A DNA stretch of 64,000 nucleotides from Membranipora membranacea (Eukaryota > Bryozoa > Gymnolaemata > Cheilostomatida > Membraniporidae), in NCBI GenBank assembly GCA_914767715.1, contig OU612066.1, positions 27,688,283 to 27,752,282 on the forward strand, written 5' to 3'. Within the stretch, counting starts at the first letter, position 1, and each line of letters opens with the position of its first letter. A program made the position numbers and the translations under genes. Positions 25,477 through 36,146 of this stretch are shown here, piece after piece. The notes beneath the pieces are model-generated. The model was given only the letters and a program-made list of their open reading frames with translations, was not told the origin of the DNA and did no database searches.

Positions 25477-26127
25477 TATGTCTGCCTAGGATCCGGGAGT
25501 TTGCTCCCAAATTTTCTGCTAGGATCCGACAAATAATATAAAAAGTGTTTTTTTATGGTCGGACTGATAACCGTTTTAATCCAATTTTGATGAATTGATT
25601 ATATATTACAAAAAAAATAATTGTGATAACATGTTAGGGTTTCATTGAAGCAGTACATGCAAAGCTCATAGCTCTGCTTCCGTTGACAGACATTATAGCC
25701 CAGTGGTGATATCGTAACAAAAGACTTTGTATTTATCTTTTACCCTGTACCTCGTACAAGGAATAGCATGGCATTCTAGACAGAGTCTGACATTACGAGT
25801 TGTGCTCTGTATAAATAGATCTTGTTAAAATAACATGTATGCTTTTAAAATGCAAAAAATATGTAGAGCATTTACATGTGTTTATTGATGAAGAGTGTAA
25901 TCCCAAAAACTGTATTCAATTTTTTAGTTTCTGTTTTTAGGTATCACATTATCTCGGTGTAGCACCTGAACTGTATAATAATTTTTTTTGGTATTTTGTA
26001 GCATTGTTTACGCTCGAACTCAACTGTTCCAGTTTGAATTTGTGATCTCTTCATCACGTCAATACCTGTTTAGTTCAGAACCCTCAACTCACGTCTTTTG
26101 GTCTTGCTGCCTGCTGTGTTTACTGAG
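25477..26127 (+). repeat. Diverged duplicated unit, copy 1, with splice-bounded segment
   Basis: This copy starts with ctgcctaggatc, contains tttaatccaattttga, then ataataattttttttggtat, and ends in a segment 26002-26127 flanked by ttgtag (acceptor-like) and gtaagt (donor-like). A diverged copy with the same order of landmarks lies at 26713-27219. The splice-bounded segment has one fully open frame here but not in copy 2, so coding potential is doubtful. Confidence 0.45.
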
Positions 26128-26712
26128 GTAAGTGACTACAATTTATGCACACATACGATGCTTGATAATGCTAATAATATGTGACAATGAGATAAGGTGT
26201 ATCGCAACCATTCATGCTTTTGCTAAGTCATGAAATAATTTCATGATTAAATATTGTGACTTCAATTGTTAGCTTATCTAATTGACTGATTTGTTGAAAT
26301 TCTAGAAGTAGGCCTATGCTAGAAAACTACCAAACATAGTTAACACAACTTTTAAGTTATAGATTTCAATTTTCCCCAACCCTCCGTAGGCTATTATTAG
26401 GTTTTTCGAGTAACCCTGATATTCTGTTTAGTCTGTCGAATACAATCGATCTGCATTTAGAAAGTTTCCCAACTTGATTTTGTAAATTAATAAACAGTCC
26501 AGCAGTGCTAGTCAAAATGCGATTTCTGTCTGGCTTATCACATCAGCTACACATACCCGCCTAAGCTCCTTGATTGTTGAGATATTATGATATGTGAAAC
26601 TGTCTGTATCTGCTTGGGCCAGAGGCTGAAACATGCTGTTTTTGGCATATATTTTGGAGTTGTCTGTCCATGTCTTAAAAGGAGACGATTCCTGTTAACT
26701 CTATCTATACTT

Positions 26713-27219
26713 TATATCTGCCTAGGATCAGAGAAAGAATATGAAAGAATCAATATTAATAATCAGACTGTTAGTTGTTTCAATCCAATTTTGACGTGGT
26801 TGATCCTATATAACAAAAAGATTTGTGGTAAATTGGGCAAACTTTGTACCTGACATTTTGAGCTGAGCTGAGCCCTGTTAATAACCACTGTAACTGCTTG
26901 ACTAACAAGTTACTAATGGATAGCAGCAAATATTTAGACCAAATATATAATATATATATATATATATACTGAGATATATGTTAATCTGTTATGAGTTCAC
27001 TTGTCGATTTGCAATCAATTTCCGAGGTTGGACTTCTATATCCCCAGTGTAACACATTTATACTATAATAATTTTCTGTTTTATTTTTCATTGTAGTTTA
27101 TAGCTCTTAGCACCTCCAGTTTGAAGTCTTTGACTACTTGACATACCTCCCTCCCAGGTTAGGAGCTGGTGTATCACCTCTTGTGGACCTGCCTTCTACA
27201 TACTAGCTGTATTGTTGAG
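26713..27219 (+). repeat. Diverged duplicated unit, copy 2, with splice-bounded segment
   Basis: The same landmarks as at 25477 recur: ctgcctaggatc, ttcaatccaattttga, ccccagtgtaacac and actataataattttctg. They are followed by a 123-bp segment 27097-27219 between ttgtag and gtaaaa. All three frames of that segment contain stops. Two further short segments with splice-like borders lie downstream on the plus strand at 28192-28252 and 29001-29044. They could be non-coding exons of a transcript running toward the Helentron. Confidence 0.4.
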
Positions 27220-28420
27220 GTAAAATAGACTATATATTTGCTAATGATATATCTTTAAGTGCAAGATTTGTTTTTTGAGCAATCCAAACTTTGCCATATT
27301 AGGTGAGTTGCAAAAGAAATTAATAGACAAAACAAGAAATTGACGGTGTTCTTTTTAAATCTTTAGCTGCCAAACTAAGATTTTCATGATCATTTTAACT
27401 GATCTTACCTTTGTTGTAGACCCTAAGCTACCTCGTGTCAGCTGACCCCACCAACTCCTCCTACCCAACTCTCTCTTTCATTTAGTAGAGTGTATAAGTT
27501 GTTGACTTAGTCAAGATAAAGCTTAGGCCTGTTTAAAGAGTCTTAATGAGATGGTATCAATCGTTTAATAGTGAGTGACTATTTAACCAATGTTGCCACG
27601 TCCGAGATTCAAAGTCATGAGTCACAGAGACTAACGTAGCATTTACGGCTTATGATGATTAATCTGCCGAAACAAGAGAGGATGCCAAAAATGTCTCATG
27701 TCTGTTTTGGTCAGTTATGATATATCTTCCAGGATTCAGGATATAATAATGGTAGTTATGTTATTGATATATGCTTTCTACTGACTTAGGTCTAAAACAT
27801 GTAATATTATGCTATTGTAGATAGCTGATTGTCTGGTAGATTGTCCGAGAGTTGCTGCAGATAGTAAGTACCATTTTGTAATGACCTAGCTGCAGAGAAG
27901 AGTTGTGATCTCTCTGTTGTATGACCATCACTGCCTGAATTAGAGAGCTTTTGTCTATTACATGCCTCCATTGTTTATTGCTACCGACGGACCACACCGA
28001 GTCTTGTTGTCATGCATCTCCGTCACGGTTAATACAACACCCCTTATGATGCCTCAGTGTTACTGAGAACTATGTAAGAATTTGGACAATATAACCTGAC
28101 ACCAACATTTGAAAGAGCTAAAAGATATCTTATTGGGTATGAGCAAATATTGAGAGGTTTACTTTGCTTATCTTGGTGTTTTATTTTTTAGGTTGTCACC
28201 TGGCTGTCTGCCTCATTTGCTCTGTTTCTGTACACCCGCTGTGAATTCTTAGGTGAGATACATCGACAACTGTGGAGGCTATGATATTCTAATATTGTGC
28301 ATGTATATTGTATATGTATTGAATTAAAGCCTTTTCTCATAAGAAATAGTTCTATATGAAAAAGCCTTATTTGTAAATAGACCTAGACATATCAATATAT
28401 AGGCCTGCCTGCCTGCTTTT

Positions 28421-28660
28421 TTCTTTTTGTACTTGTTTTCAAACACATTGTCTGATTTGCTTCTTGCATTGTTCGAAATAAAATCAGGTTCGTAATAAGT
28501 AACTAGTTTTAGATGAGACACATCAATAGCCCTGTCTTCTTATTTGTTTCTTTTTGTTCTTGTTTTCAAGCACATTTTCTTGCTCTTGCTTCTTGCATTG
28601 ATCGGTGTAAAATCAGGTTCAAAATAAGTAACTATTTTTAGATGATAAGATTTAAAACAA
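28421..28660. repeat. Direct duplication with about 127-bp period
   Basis: The stretch beginning ttctttttgtacttgttttc at 28421 is repeated at 28548 with a few differences. It includes tgcttcttgcattg, aaaatcaggttc and aataagtaacta. No coding role is visible. Confidence 0.65.
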
Positions 28661-29049
28661 GTGAGAATTATTTGAGTAGATGGCCCTGATTTGTTTGCCC
28701 ATGTCAAAAGAGGAGACAACTCCTGTTTAAAAAAAAATTCAAGGGCTCGTTTTTATAACCAGGGAGGGTGGGAGTTGTTTTAAGTGATTTATTTTAAACT
28801 GGTCGTGGAATCTAAAGAAGTTAATAGTGTTCCTCTTGTCCCATACTGGTGTTAATTTGTCAAGGTTTTTAGATAAATGGATAGTGGTAAGAAATAAGGC
28901 AAAATACCATTAAATCGCTCCGACTGACCCATTTGGCAAGGTCATACCTGATATTGTAGTTATATAATTCTTAACCTCTTTAATAATTGTGCTTTTGTAG
29001 GCAGTAAAAGAGCAAAGAGACCCTACATAAAAGCAGCATTACCAGTAAG

Positions 29050-29395
29050 TGGAATTCCCGCCTAAAGGGACTTGTTTAGTTTCCCTGTCTATAAGGGGAC
29101 AAAGAGCTTCTCCGCTATAACGAGACAAGTGGTTTCCTCACCTCAACGGGACAAAGGTCTCTCCGCCTGAGGAGACAACGGGTATCTCCGCCCTTAGGGA
29201 GACAACGGGTATCTCCGCCCTTAGGGAGACGACGGGTTTCTCCGCCCTTAGGGAGACGACGGGTTTCTCCGCCCTTAGGGAGACGACGGGTTTCTCCGCC
29301 CTTAGGGAGACGACGGGTTTCTCCGCCCTTAGGGAGACGACGGGTTTCTCCGCCCTTAGGGAGACGGGTTTCTCCGCCCTTAGGGAGACAAAAAG
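29050..29395. repeat. 27-bp GC-rich minisatellite upstream of the Helentron ORF
   Basis: The core (about 29151-29391) is a string of nearly identical 27-bp units with ttctccgcccttagggagac and a gacggg linker. Each unit is a small inverted repeat (tctcc...ggaga). More diverged units extend left to about 29050. Because 27 is divisible by three, open frames of nine-residue repeats arise on the minus strand; these are artefacts. The array stands out by base composition from its AT-rich surroundings and lies 150 bp before the Helentron start codon, where it may be part of the element's 5' region. Confidence 0.9.
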
Positions 29396-29540
29396 TACTG
29401 CCAATTACAATACCATAACCAAATATATACATAAATAAGTGGGCTCCCTATCCAGAAGGAACGTAAATACATATTCATATTCTGAATCGATATAACCAAG
29501 TACTTTTAACCGTCACTCAAAACCAGCCTAGCCACTCAAC

Positions 29541-32500
29541 ATGCCCCGTAAGAGAAAGTCAGCTGCGGCTAAAGCTTCTGTTAAAAAGAAAAACAAGATA
29601 TCTCGCAGTGTACCCGAAATTGTTATTGCTGATGATGATTGTAAAACTGTGGAGGCTGTTAATGATATGAAAGTTACCGCCCCGTCATTACCAAATGTAT
29701 CATATGCTGCTATTACAAAAGGCACATCTGGCATCCCTGAACCCCGTAAAACCAATTGGCAATTTAAAAATGTCTCGATGGCTTTTGATCCTACAAACCT
29801 GTCACAGGGCCTACCAACCAAATTTGTCATGGCTAGTGTAAGTCAAGCGAATAGCGCATATGGATCTGCTGCAGGCAAACAATGTATGCCAACATGCTAC
29901 CTCGGTATTGTCAAACATTCTCTACAAAGTCAATCTAGTGAATGGGCTTCTTCTGATATTGAGATGTTACTCACCAGTGGCAGTGAAATGTATATAAACT
30001 ATAAACCACCAAACCATCAATATTTCAGTGTTCCTGACCTTCCCACAGAGTTTCACTTTGAAAACTTAAATGTAAAATGTTGTGATTTCAATGATGTACA
30101 TGGAATTATATGCAAAGGGGAAGTTAACAACGTGAACAACGTTTGTACCAATCTGTTTCTCATGTTCCAGGATGAAGCCAAAACAGGTGTTGTATGTACA
30201 ATGTCAGGATACACTACAGCTGTGTTCAAGAACACTAGTGGATTCACAATATTGGACACACATTCAAGGGATGTACAAGGTAAGCCATGTGTTAACGGTC
30301 GAGCAGGCATCTTTGAGTTTCCAGATCTACAGTCAGTTGCAACATATATTGTTAGGCAGAATCAACTTCTAACCAGTTCGGATAATACACAATATGAGCT
30401 CTGTTCATTCTCAGTAAGTCTTACAGCATCGGATAACCCCGTTATGAGTATGCCGGCATCTAGTACATCAAGTATCATAGTTACTAAAAAGTCAAAAAAA
30501 TGTCAAGACACGGTAGACACAAAGCCTTATGCGAATCGATATGCCAAGTATTACTATGAGCATGCATCATATAGGCAAAAAAAACAAGTATCATCAAACG
30601 AAAAGTACAAAACCAGCAGGAATCATCGCAATGCTGTAAAAAGTCGCTCTATTGAGAAATACAAAGCTGTAGAAGATCACCGCAACGATGTAAAATGTCG
30701 CTCTATTGAAAAATATAAAGCCGTAGAAGATCACCGCAATGATGTAAAAAGTCGCTCTACTGAGAAATATAAAACTAATGAAGATCACCGCAATGATGTA
30801 AAAAGGCGCTCTACTGAGAAATACAAAGCTGTAGAAGATCACCGCAACGCTGTAAAAAGTCGCTCTATTGAGAAATATAAAACAAATGAAGATCACCGCA
30901 ATGATGTAAAAAGTCGCTCAGTAAGGAAGTATTCTATTGATGAACAACATAGACTTTCAGTTAAAAAAACTGCTATTGGTTGTAAAAATTCTAAAAGGAA
31001 AAAGATGAGCGATATTGATAATGCTGTTAATGAATTTCGATTTCAGAGCCAGCTACCACCAACAAGCATATGCTGTGTCTGTCTACGTTTGTGGTTTGCG
31101 GAACAAGTAAAAGTTTTAAAACAGGCTAGCTATAACAATCAAACAATCGTCACAAAGTGTATTGCGTACTATTGTCAAAAGTTTCAAAAGAAAACCTCTG
31201 ACAGTACATATTATATATGTCATACTTGTAGCAGATATATTGAAAAAGAAAAAATTCCACCTCAGGCGTCAGTCAACAACATGCAAATATATGATCCTGA
31301 CCAAGACTTTGATGCATTAAATACCCTTGAGCAGCAACTCATATCTTTATTTTTGCCATTCGAAAAGATCATCACTCTCCCTCGATCAAAACAGAAAGCT
31401 GTGCAAGGACCAGTTATTTGTGTTCCATCCAATATCAACCTCATCACTAATGTCCTGCCAGTACCGTCAGGGGAGTCTAAGCTTATACCAGTTTACCTGA
31501 AAAGAAGATTAGTGTATCAGGGATATAGCAATTATCAGGAAGTAGACACAGTGAAGTTAAAAACAGCATTACAAAAGCTACAGCTTATTAATCCTTTTTA
31601 CGCCGGTGTAGAAATAAACAAAGATTGGGATGATATTGTCGACCACAGTCTTGTTGCTAATTCCGTAAATAGTGTAGAAAAAGAATCACAGCAGTGTACG
31701 GACCTCCCTGAACATACACAAATAGAACAAGATGTATTGGTATCCGGTAATGTCATGGATAGCTGCTTACAGCCTGTTGACTTGATCAATGAACTGAATT
31801 TGGATAATGTAGAAAGCATTTCATTAGCACCTGGAGAAGGTAAAAAGCCAGTTAGTCTTTTTACGGAGCCTTTTATTGAAGCCAAATCATTTCCAAGTTT
31901 GTTTCCTGATGGTAAAAATACTTATGACTCTGAAAGAAACACCAACATCTCTCGCTGTGATTACTACAAGGCTCGATTATTTTGTGCCGACCCAAGATTT
32001 GCTGCCAATACCAGCTACCTGTTTTTTTGTCAATACACATACGAAGCAGAAAAGTTGTTATCTAGCATATCTATAAATCTACGCAAAGGTTCTGAATCCG
32101 CTAAAATTAACCGAGCCATGATAACTGACCCAAATTATATGAAATCATTGCTGAAAACGGATCAAGGTTTTAAGTTTTTCGAACCTGTGAGAGGATCGCC
32201 TGCATTTTGGAAAAAAACTATGTCTAGTTTGTTTGCGTGTCTTCGCAGTCTTGGACTTCCAACATTCTTTATAACATTGACATCTGCTGAACTAACGAGG
32301 TGGACTTGTCATTTGGGTGCTATTCTCAAACAACGCGGAGATTACCGATCAGATGATGAAATAAGCAATTTAGACTATAAAACGAAATGTGAAATTCTAA
32401 AATCTAACCCGGTTACTGCTGTTCGGATGTTTTACCATAGAGTTGAACTATTTTTTAAGTATATTTTATTAGGTCAAGCAGAACCAATCGGAAAAGTTCA

Positions 32501-35500
32501 AGATTATTTCTATAGAGTAGAGTTTCAGGCTCGAGGTGCCCCACATTTGCACTGTTTATTTTGGATACAAGATGCACCAAAGCTTGGAGTGCACAGTCAT
32601 ACTGAAATTGTGGACTTTGTCAACAAATATGTACAAGGTACTCTACCTGATGAAGACCTAGATCCTGAATTAAATGAGATTGTGTCAAGTGTACAAACAC
32701 ATAGTAGAAACCATTCAGCCTCTTGTAAGAAAGGAAAGAGCAACAAAAAATGCCGCTACAATTTTCCCAAGCCATGTTCAGATGCAACATTTATCATTGA
32801 GCCACAGGATGACTCTGATGAGATTAGACAATCAAATGAGCTACTTCTAAAAAACCTGTTTTCATTATTGGAGAATGGAACGGAATTATCAACAAATGAG
32901 GCGATTTATAAAAGCTGTGGTGTGGATAGTTTCGAGAACTTTCAAGAGGCGATGAGATCAGTTACCAAAAAACCATCTATTGTTTTACAAAGAGAAGAGA
33001 AGGATATTTGGGTAAATAATTACAACGCAAATTTGATAAGAGCATGGAATGCAAATATAGATATACAATATGTCTTAGACCCTTACTCTTGTATTATGTA
33101 TATTGTATCATACATATCAAAAAGTGAAAGCGAACTCGGAGAAGTTTTAAAACATGCTAGAGACAACTTCATATCTGAAGGAGTAAATTGTAACGCTGCT
33201 GAAGGTATGAAATCACTATCACGCATGTACTTTACACACCGTGAGGTATCAGCACAAGAAGCATTTGTACGAGTAGGAGGTTACAAACTTAAGAAATTCA
33301 GTCGCCATGTTGAGTTCATAGCAACAAATGAAGAAGATGTGCGAATGAGCAGACCTTTGAAACAAATTGTTGAAAATGGGTCCCAAGAGAATTCAGATAG
33401 TATATGGATGACATCTAAATATGAAAGATACTATGGGCGACCTAACTCCGCTGAATTTAATGACATGTGTTTAGCAGATTTTGTAGCTAATTATAGAGTT
33501 CTTTCTGCTACCGAAGCCAAAAATTCTAAAAGTAAATTTAAACATAATTTAGGAAAAGGACTAGGTTCCATCATGAAAAGAACACGAAGTGACCCTGCTA
33601 TCATCAGCTATTGCCGTCATTCCCCATCCAATGAACCTGAAAAACATTACTTGAGTCTTCTTAAACTGTTTCTTCCTCATAGAAAAAATCAAGACCTAAA
33701 GCCATTAAGTTATACATCTCATGAAGAATATTTTATGACTGGATCATACACACGAATTGACAACGGAAATTCTGTACTTGTAAGGCTAATCGTGAGAGAT
33801 AATGAAAATAATCACACCTGTGACAACACACAAATTGACCAAGCCTTAGATACATACAAGACTGCCGGTGATCTACAAGATGCTTGGGCTTGTGTAGCAC
33901 CAAATGCCGAGAATATTAGACAAGAAGAAATAGTAGAAGGAACAATTTGTACTGAAAACGATAACGAGACTGAAAATTCCAGCTCACCAGATTTTGCACA
34001 ACAACCAAACACTGCCAACTCGAATTTTTGTTCTTATCAGATGTCCCCAGGCACATTAAAACAATTGTTACAATCTATGAATGAAACACAACAAAATATT
34101 TTTTACCAAATTAGAAATTGGTGTATTCAAAGTAAAAATAATCTAAAAAATGTAGATCCTTTTCAGATCTTTGTTACTGGAGGTGCTGGAGTTGGAAAGA
34201 GTCATCTCATTAAATGTATTTATGGATCATGTAGCAAAATACTCAGGTCACCAGATTCACCTAGCGATATAAAAGTTTTGCTTGTAGCCCCAACAGGAAC
34301 AGCAGCGCACAATATTAATGGACACACATTGCACTCAGCATTTAAAATACCAATTGAAAGTGGAAAGCAATATCAACCACTCTCATGTGACGCACTAAAC
34401 ACATTACGATCTACGATGGAAAACCTCAAAATAATCATATTGGATGAAGTGTCTATGGTCAGCGCTAGGCTTTTTGAGTACTTAGATGGGAGATTACGAC
34501 AAATTATGGGCATCAGCCATTCGAGTTCATCTGGTCTGTTTGGAAATGTATCAGTGCTTGCAGTTGGTGACTTTTATCAACTACCTCCAGTAATGGCATC
34601 TCCTCTAGTTTTATCAACGACCTGGTATGGCAATACATTATTTAGAGACAATTTCAAGATGATTGAATTGACGGAGGTGATGCGACAACGAGATGATGCT
34701 GTATTTGCGCAAGCTTTAAATAAATTGAGGATTAAAAAGAAGGACGAACAAATTGATCCAGCAATAGATGAAATGTTGCAAATTCGTAACCGGCAGCATG
34801 ATGTACCAGCAACTGCTTTACATGTCTTTGGTAAAAATATAAAAGTTGATAAGTACAATAAAAGTATGGTATATGAAGTGTGTAGTGAAGTGCATGAAAT
34901 ACCTGCTATTGATTCTGAGAAAGACTCTAATGGGAAAATGAGAGTACTCTTGCAGTATAGAATAGGTCATCATTCAGGTTTATCGGACAATTTATGTATC
35001 GGTGTAAACGCTCGTGTCATGCTGATGAGGAATATTGATGTCGAACATGGGCTTGTAAATGGTGTATTCGGAACAGTTGTTGGCCTAAAAATAGAATGTA
35101 ACCAAATCATCGTAATTTATGTTAAATTTGATGACGACCGTGTAGGAATTGGCTTGAGTCAACAAATCCCATTAGGCTTACCAAAAAATTCGATTACTAT
35201 CAAACGCAAGGAAGAGCAGCTCAAACTCAAATCTAAAAGCAGAAGCAATGTTATGAGAAGACAATTTCCTCTCAAATTAGGATGGGCTTCTACTGTTCAT
35301 AAAACGCAAGGAATGAGTGTTAAACAGCTAGTATATGATATGAGCGACACTTTCTCTCATGGCCAAGCATACGTTGCCCTGAGCAGAGTTACTTCACTGA
35401 GTGGACTGTTTTTAAAAAATTATCAACCTGGTTTAATATACAGAGATGACAAAGTTCATGATGACCTTGCCACACTTGAGCTGTTAGATGTGAATAGAAA

Positions 35501-36146
35501 CACAACGTCATGTGATATTCTAGTGCACAATGTACAAGGTTTATGCAGTAAGCTATCCGATATCAAGGTGACACATTCAAAAGTTGCCCAAGTGCTTTGC
35601 TTGACAGAAACGTGGCTGTCTTCAAAAAATTCTGATGAAGAAATGTTGTTAGATGGTTTTAATTTAATAAGATGTGACCGGCGTGCTACAACCTGTAGGG
35701 GAGGATCCGCAATTTATCTTGCAGACAATATACCATATCAGCAAATAGAATTACCTAACACTGCCGAAAAAATAGAAGTTGTGATGGCAAGCTTCCCACT
35801 GAGTGGCAAATCAATTGCTATCGGCTGCATGTACCGTCCCAAGACCACCAGTTTAGCAACAACCAGTTTTTATATCAACCAGTGTATTAGTATTGCTGAG
35901 GAACTTCAAGAGATGGATCTCATTTTAATGACTGGTGACATAAACGAAAACCTCAATGACGATGGTCCCCATGTTTTATTTGATCTTTTCGCCTCGCGAG
36001 GGTTTAAACAACTTGTAAACAACAGCACTTATCTGTCTGGTAGTCTGCTTGATGTGGCCTATGTTAAGGGAGATTCAGACTGTCTGACTTGCGAAGTTGA
36101 CCCAATATACTTTTCAGATCACGAGGCAGTCAAGATCTCTATCTAA
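29541..36146 (+). CDS. Helentron replication protein: cysteine-protease-like domain, Rep, Pif1 helicase and EEP endonuclease
   Basis: An uninterrupted 2,201-residue protein that would catalyse rolling-circle transposition in the nucleus. Visible parts in order: a lysine-rich N-terminus; a papain-fold-like domain with a Cys box (GKQC, Cys115) and His box (LDTHSRD, Asp239/His241); six or so 18-residue lysine/arginine-rich repeats (about 355-465); a Cys-rich region with CCVC and CHTC (from about 510); a Helitron-like N domain; the HUH nuclease with His1002-x-His1004 and paired tyrosines Tyr1187/Tyr1191; a Pif1-type helicase with Walker A GGAGVGKS (Lys1553), LDEVSM, GDFYQLPP and a C-terminal HKTQGM...ALSR motif; and a C-terminal endonuclease/exonuclease/phosphatase domain (about 1990-2201; HNVQG, LTETW, GDIN, SDHE). 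The C-terminal nuclease marks it as a Helentron (Helitron2). The 6.6-kb intact frame suggests recent activity. The family call is firm; the role of the protease-like domain is inferred. Confidence 0.95.
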   Translation: MPRKRKSAAAKASVKKKNKISRSVPEIVIADDDCKTVEAVNDMKVTAPSLPNVSYAAITKGTSGIPEPRKTNWQFKNVSMAFDPTNLSQGLPTKFVMASVSQANSAYGSAAGKQCMPTCYLGIVKHSLQSQSSEWASSDIEMLLTSGSEMYINYKPPNHQYFSVPDLPTEFHFENLNVKCCDFNDVHGIICKGEVNNVNNVCTNLFLMFQDEAKTGVVCTMSGYTTAVFKNTSGFTILDTHSRDVQGKPCVNGRAGIFEFPDLQSVATYIVRQNQLLTSSDNTQYELCSFSVSLTASDNPVMSMPASSTSSIIVTKKSKKCQDTVDTKPYANRYAKYYYEHASYRQKKQVSSNEKYKTSRNHRNAVKSRSIEKYKAVEDHRNDVKCRSIEKYKAVEDHRNDVKSRSTEKYKTNEDHRNDVKRRSTEKYKAVEDHRNAVKSRSIEKYKTNEDHRNDVKSRSVRKYSIDEQHRLSVKKTAIGCKNSKRKKMSDIDNAVNEFRFQSQLPPTSICCVCLRLWFAEQVKVLKQASYNNQTIVTKCIAYYCQKFQKKTSDSTYYICHTCSRYIEKEKIPPQASVNNMQIYDPDQDFDALNTLEQQLISLFLPFEKIITLPRSKQKAVQGPVICVPSNINLITNVLPVPSGESKLIPVYLKRRLVYQGYSNYQEVDTVKLKTALQKLQLINPFYAGVEINKDWDDIVDHSLVANSVNSVEKESQQCTDLPEHTQIEQDVLVSGNVMDSCLQPVDLINELNLDNVESISLAPGEGKKPVSLFTEPFIEAKSFPSLFPDGKNTYDSERNTNISRCDYYKARLFCADPRFAANTSYLFFCQYTYEAEKLLSSISINLRKGSESAKINRAMITDPNYMKSLLKTDQGFKFFEPVRGSPAFWKKTMSSLFACLRSLGLPTFFITLTSAELTRWTCHLGAILKQRGDYRSDDEISNLDYKTKCEILKSNPVTAVRMFYHRVELFFKYILLGQAEPIGKVQDYFYRVEFQARGAPHLHCLFWIQDAPKLGVHSHTEIVDFVNKYVQGTLPDEDLDPELNEIVSSVQTHSRNHSASCKKGKSNKKCRYNFPKPCSDATFIIEPQDDSDEIRQSNELLLKNLFSLLENGTELSTNEAIYKSCGVDSFENFQEAMRSVTKKPSIVLQREEKDIWVNNYNANLIRAWNANIDIQYVLDPYSCIMYIVSYISKSESELGEVLKHARDNFISEGVNCNAAEGMKSLSRMYFTHREVSAQEAFVRVGGYKLKKFSRHVEFIATNEEDVRMSRPLKQIVENGSQENSDSIWMTSKYERYYGRPNSAEFNDMCLADFVANYRVLSATEAKNSKSKFKHNLGKGLGSIMKRTRSDPAIISYCRHSPSNEPEKHYLSLLKLFLPHRKNQDLKPLSYTSHEEYFMTGSYTRIDNGNSVLVRLIVRDNENNHTCDNTQIDQALDTYKTAGDLQDAWACVAPNAENIRQEEIVEGTICTENDNETENSSSPDFAQQPNTANSNFCSYQMSPGTLKQLLQSMNETQQNIFYQIRNWCIQSKNNLKNVDPFQIFVTGGAGVGKSHLIKCIYGSCSKILRSPDSPSDIKVLLVAPTGTAAHNINGHTLHSAFKIPIESGKQYQPLSCDALNTLRSTMENLKIIILDEVSMVSARLFEYLDGRLRQIMGISHSSSSGLFGNVSVLAVGDFYQLPPVMASPLVLSTTWYGNTLFRDNFKMIELTEVMRQRDDAVFAQALNKLRIKKKDEQIDPAIDEMLQIRNRQHDVPATALHVFGKNIKVDKYNKSMVYEVCSEVHEIPAIDSEKDSNGKMRVLLQYRIGHHSGLSDNLCIGVNARVMLMRNIDVEHGLVNGVFGTVVGLKIECNQIIVIYVKFDDDRVGIGLSQQIPLGLPKNSITIKRKEEQLKLKSKSRSNVMRRQFPLKLGWASTVHKTQGMSVKQLVYDMSDTFSHGQAYVALSRVTSLSGLFLKNYQPGLIYRDDKVHDDLATLELLDVNRNTTSCDILVHNVQGLCSKLSDIKVTHSKVAQVLCLTETWLSSKNSDEEMLLDGFNLIRCDRRATTCRGGSAIYLADNIPYQQIELPNTAEKIEVVMASFPLSGKSIAIGCMYRPKTTSLATTSFYINQCISIAEELQEMDLILMTGDINENLNDDGPHVLFDLFASRGFKQLVNNSTYLSGSLLDVAYVKGDSDCLTCEVDPIYFSDHEAVKISI

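Noticed and set aside
29151-29391. CRISPR-like array
   Set aside because: Units are contiguous 27-bp repeats with no variable spacers, and the genome is eukaryotic.
29115-29432. Two minus-strand ORFs of nine-residue repeats
   Set aside because: They are translations of the 27-bp minisatellite in two frames.
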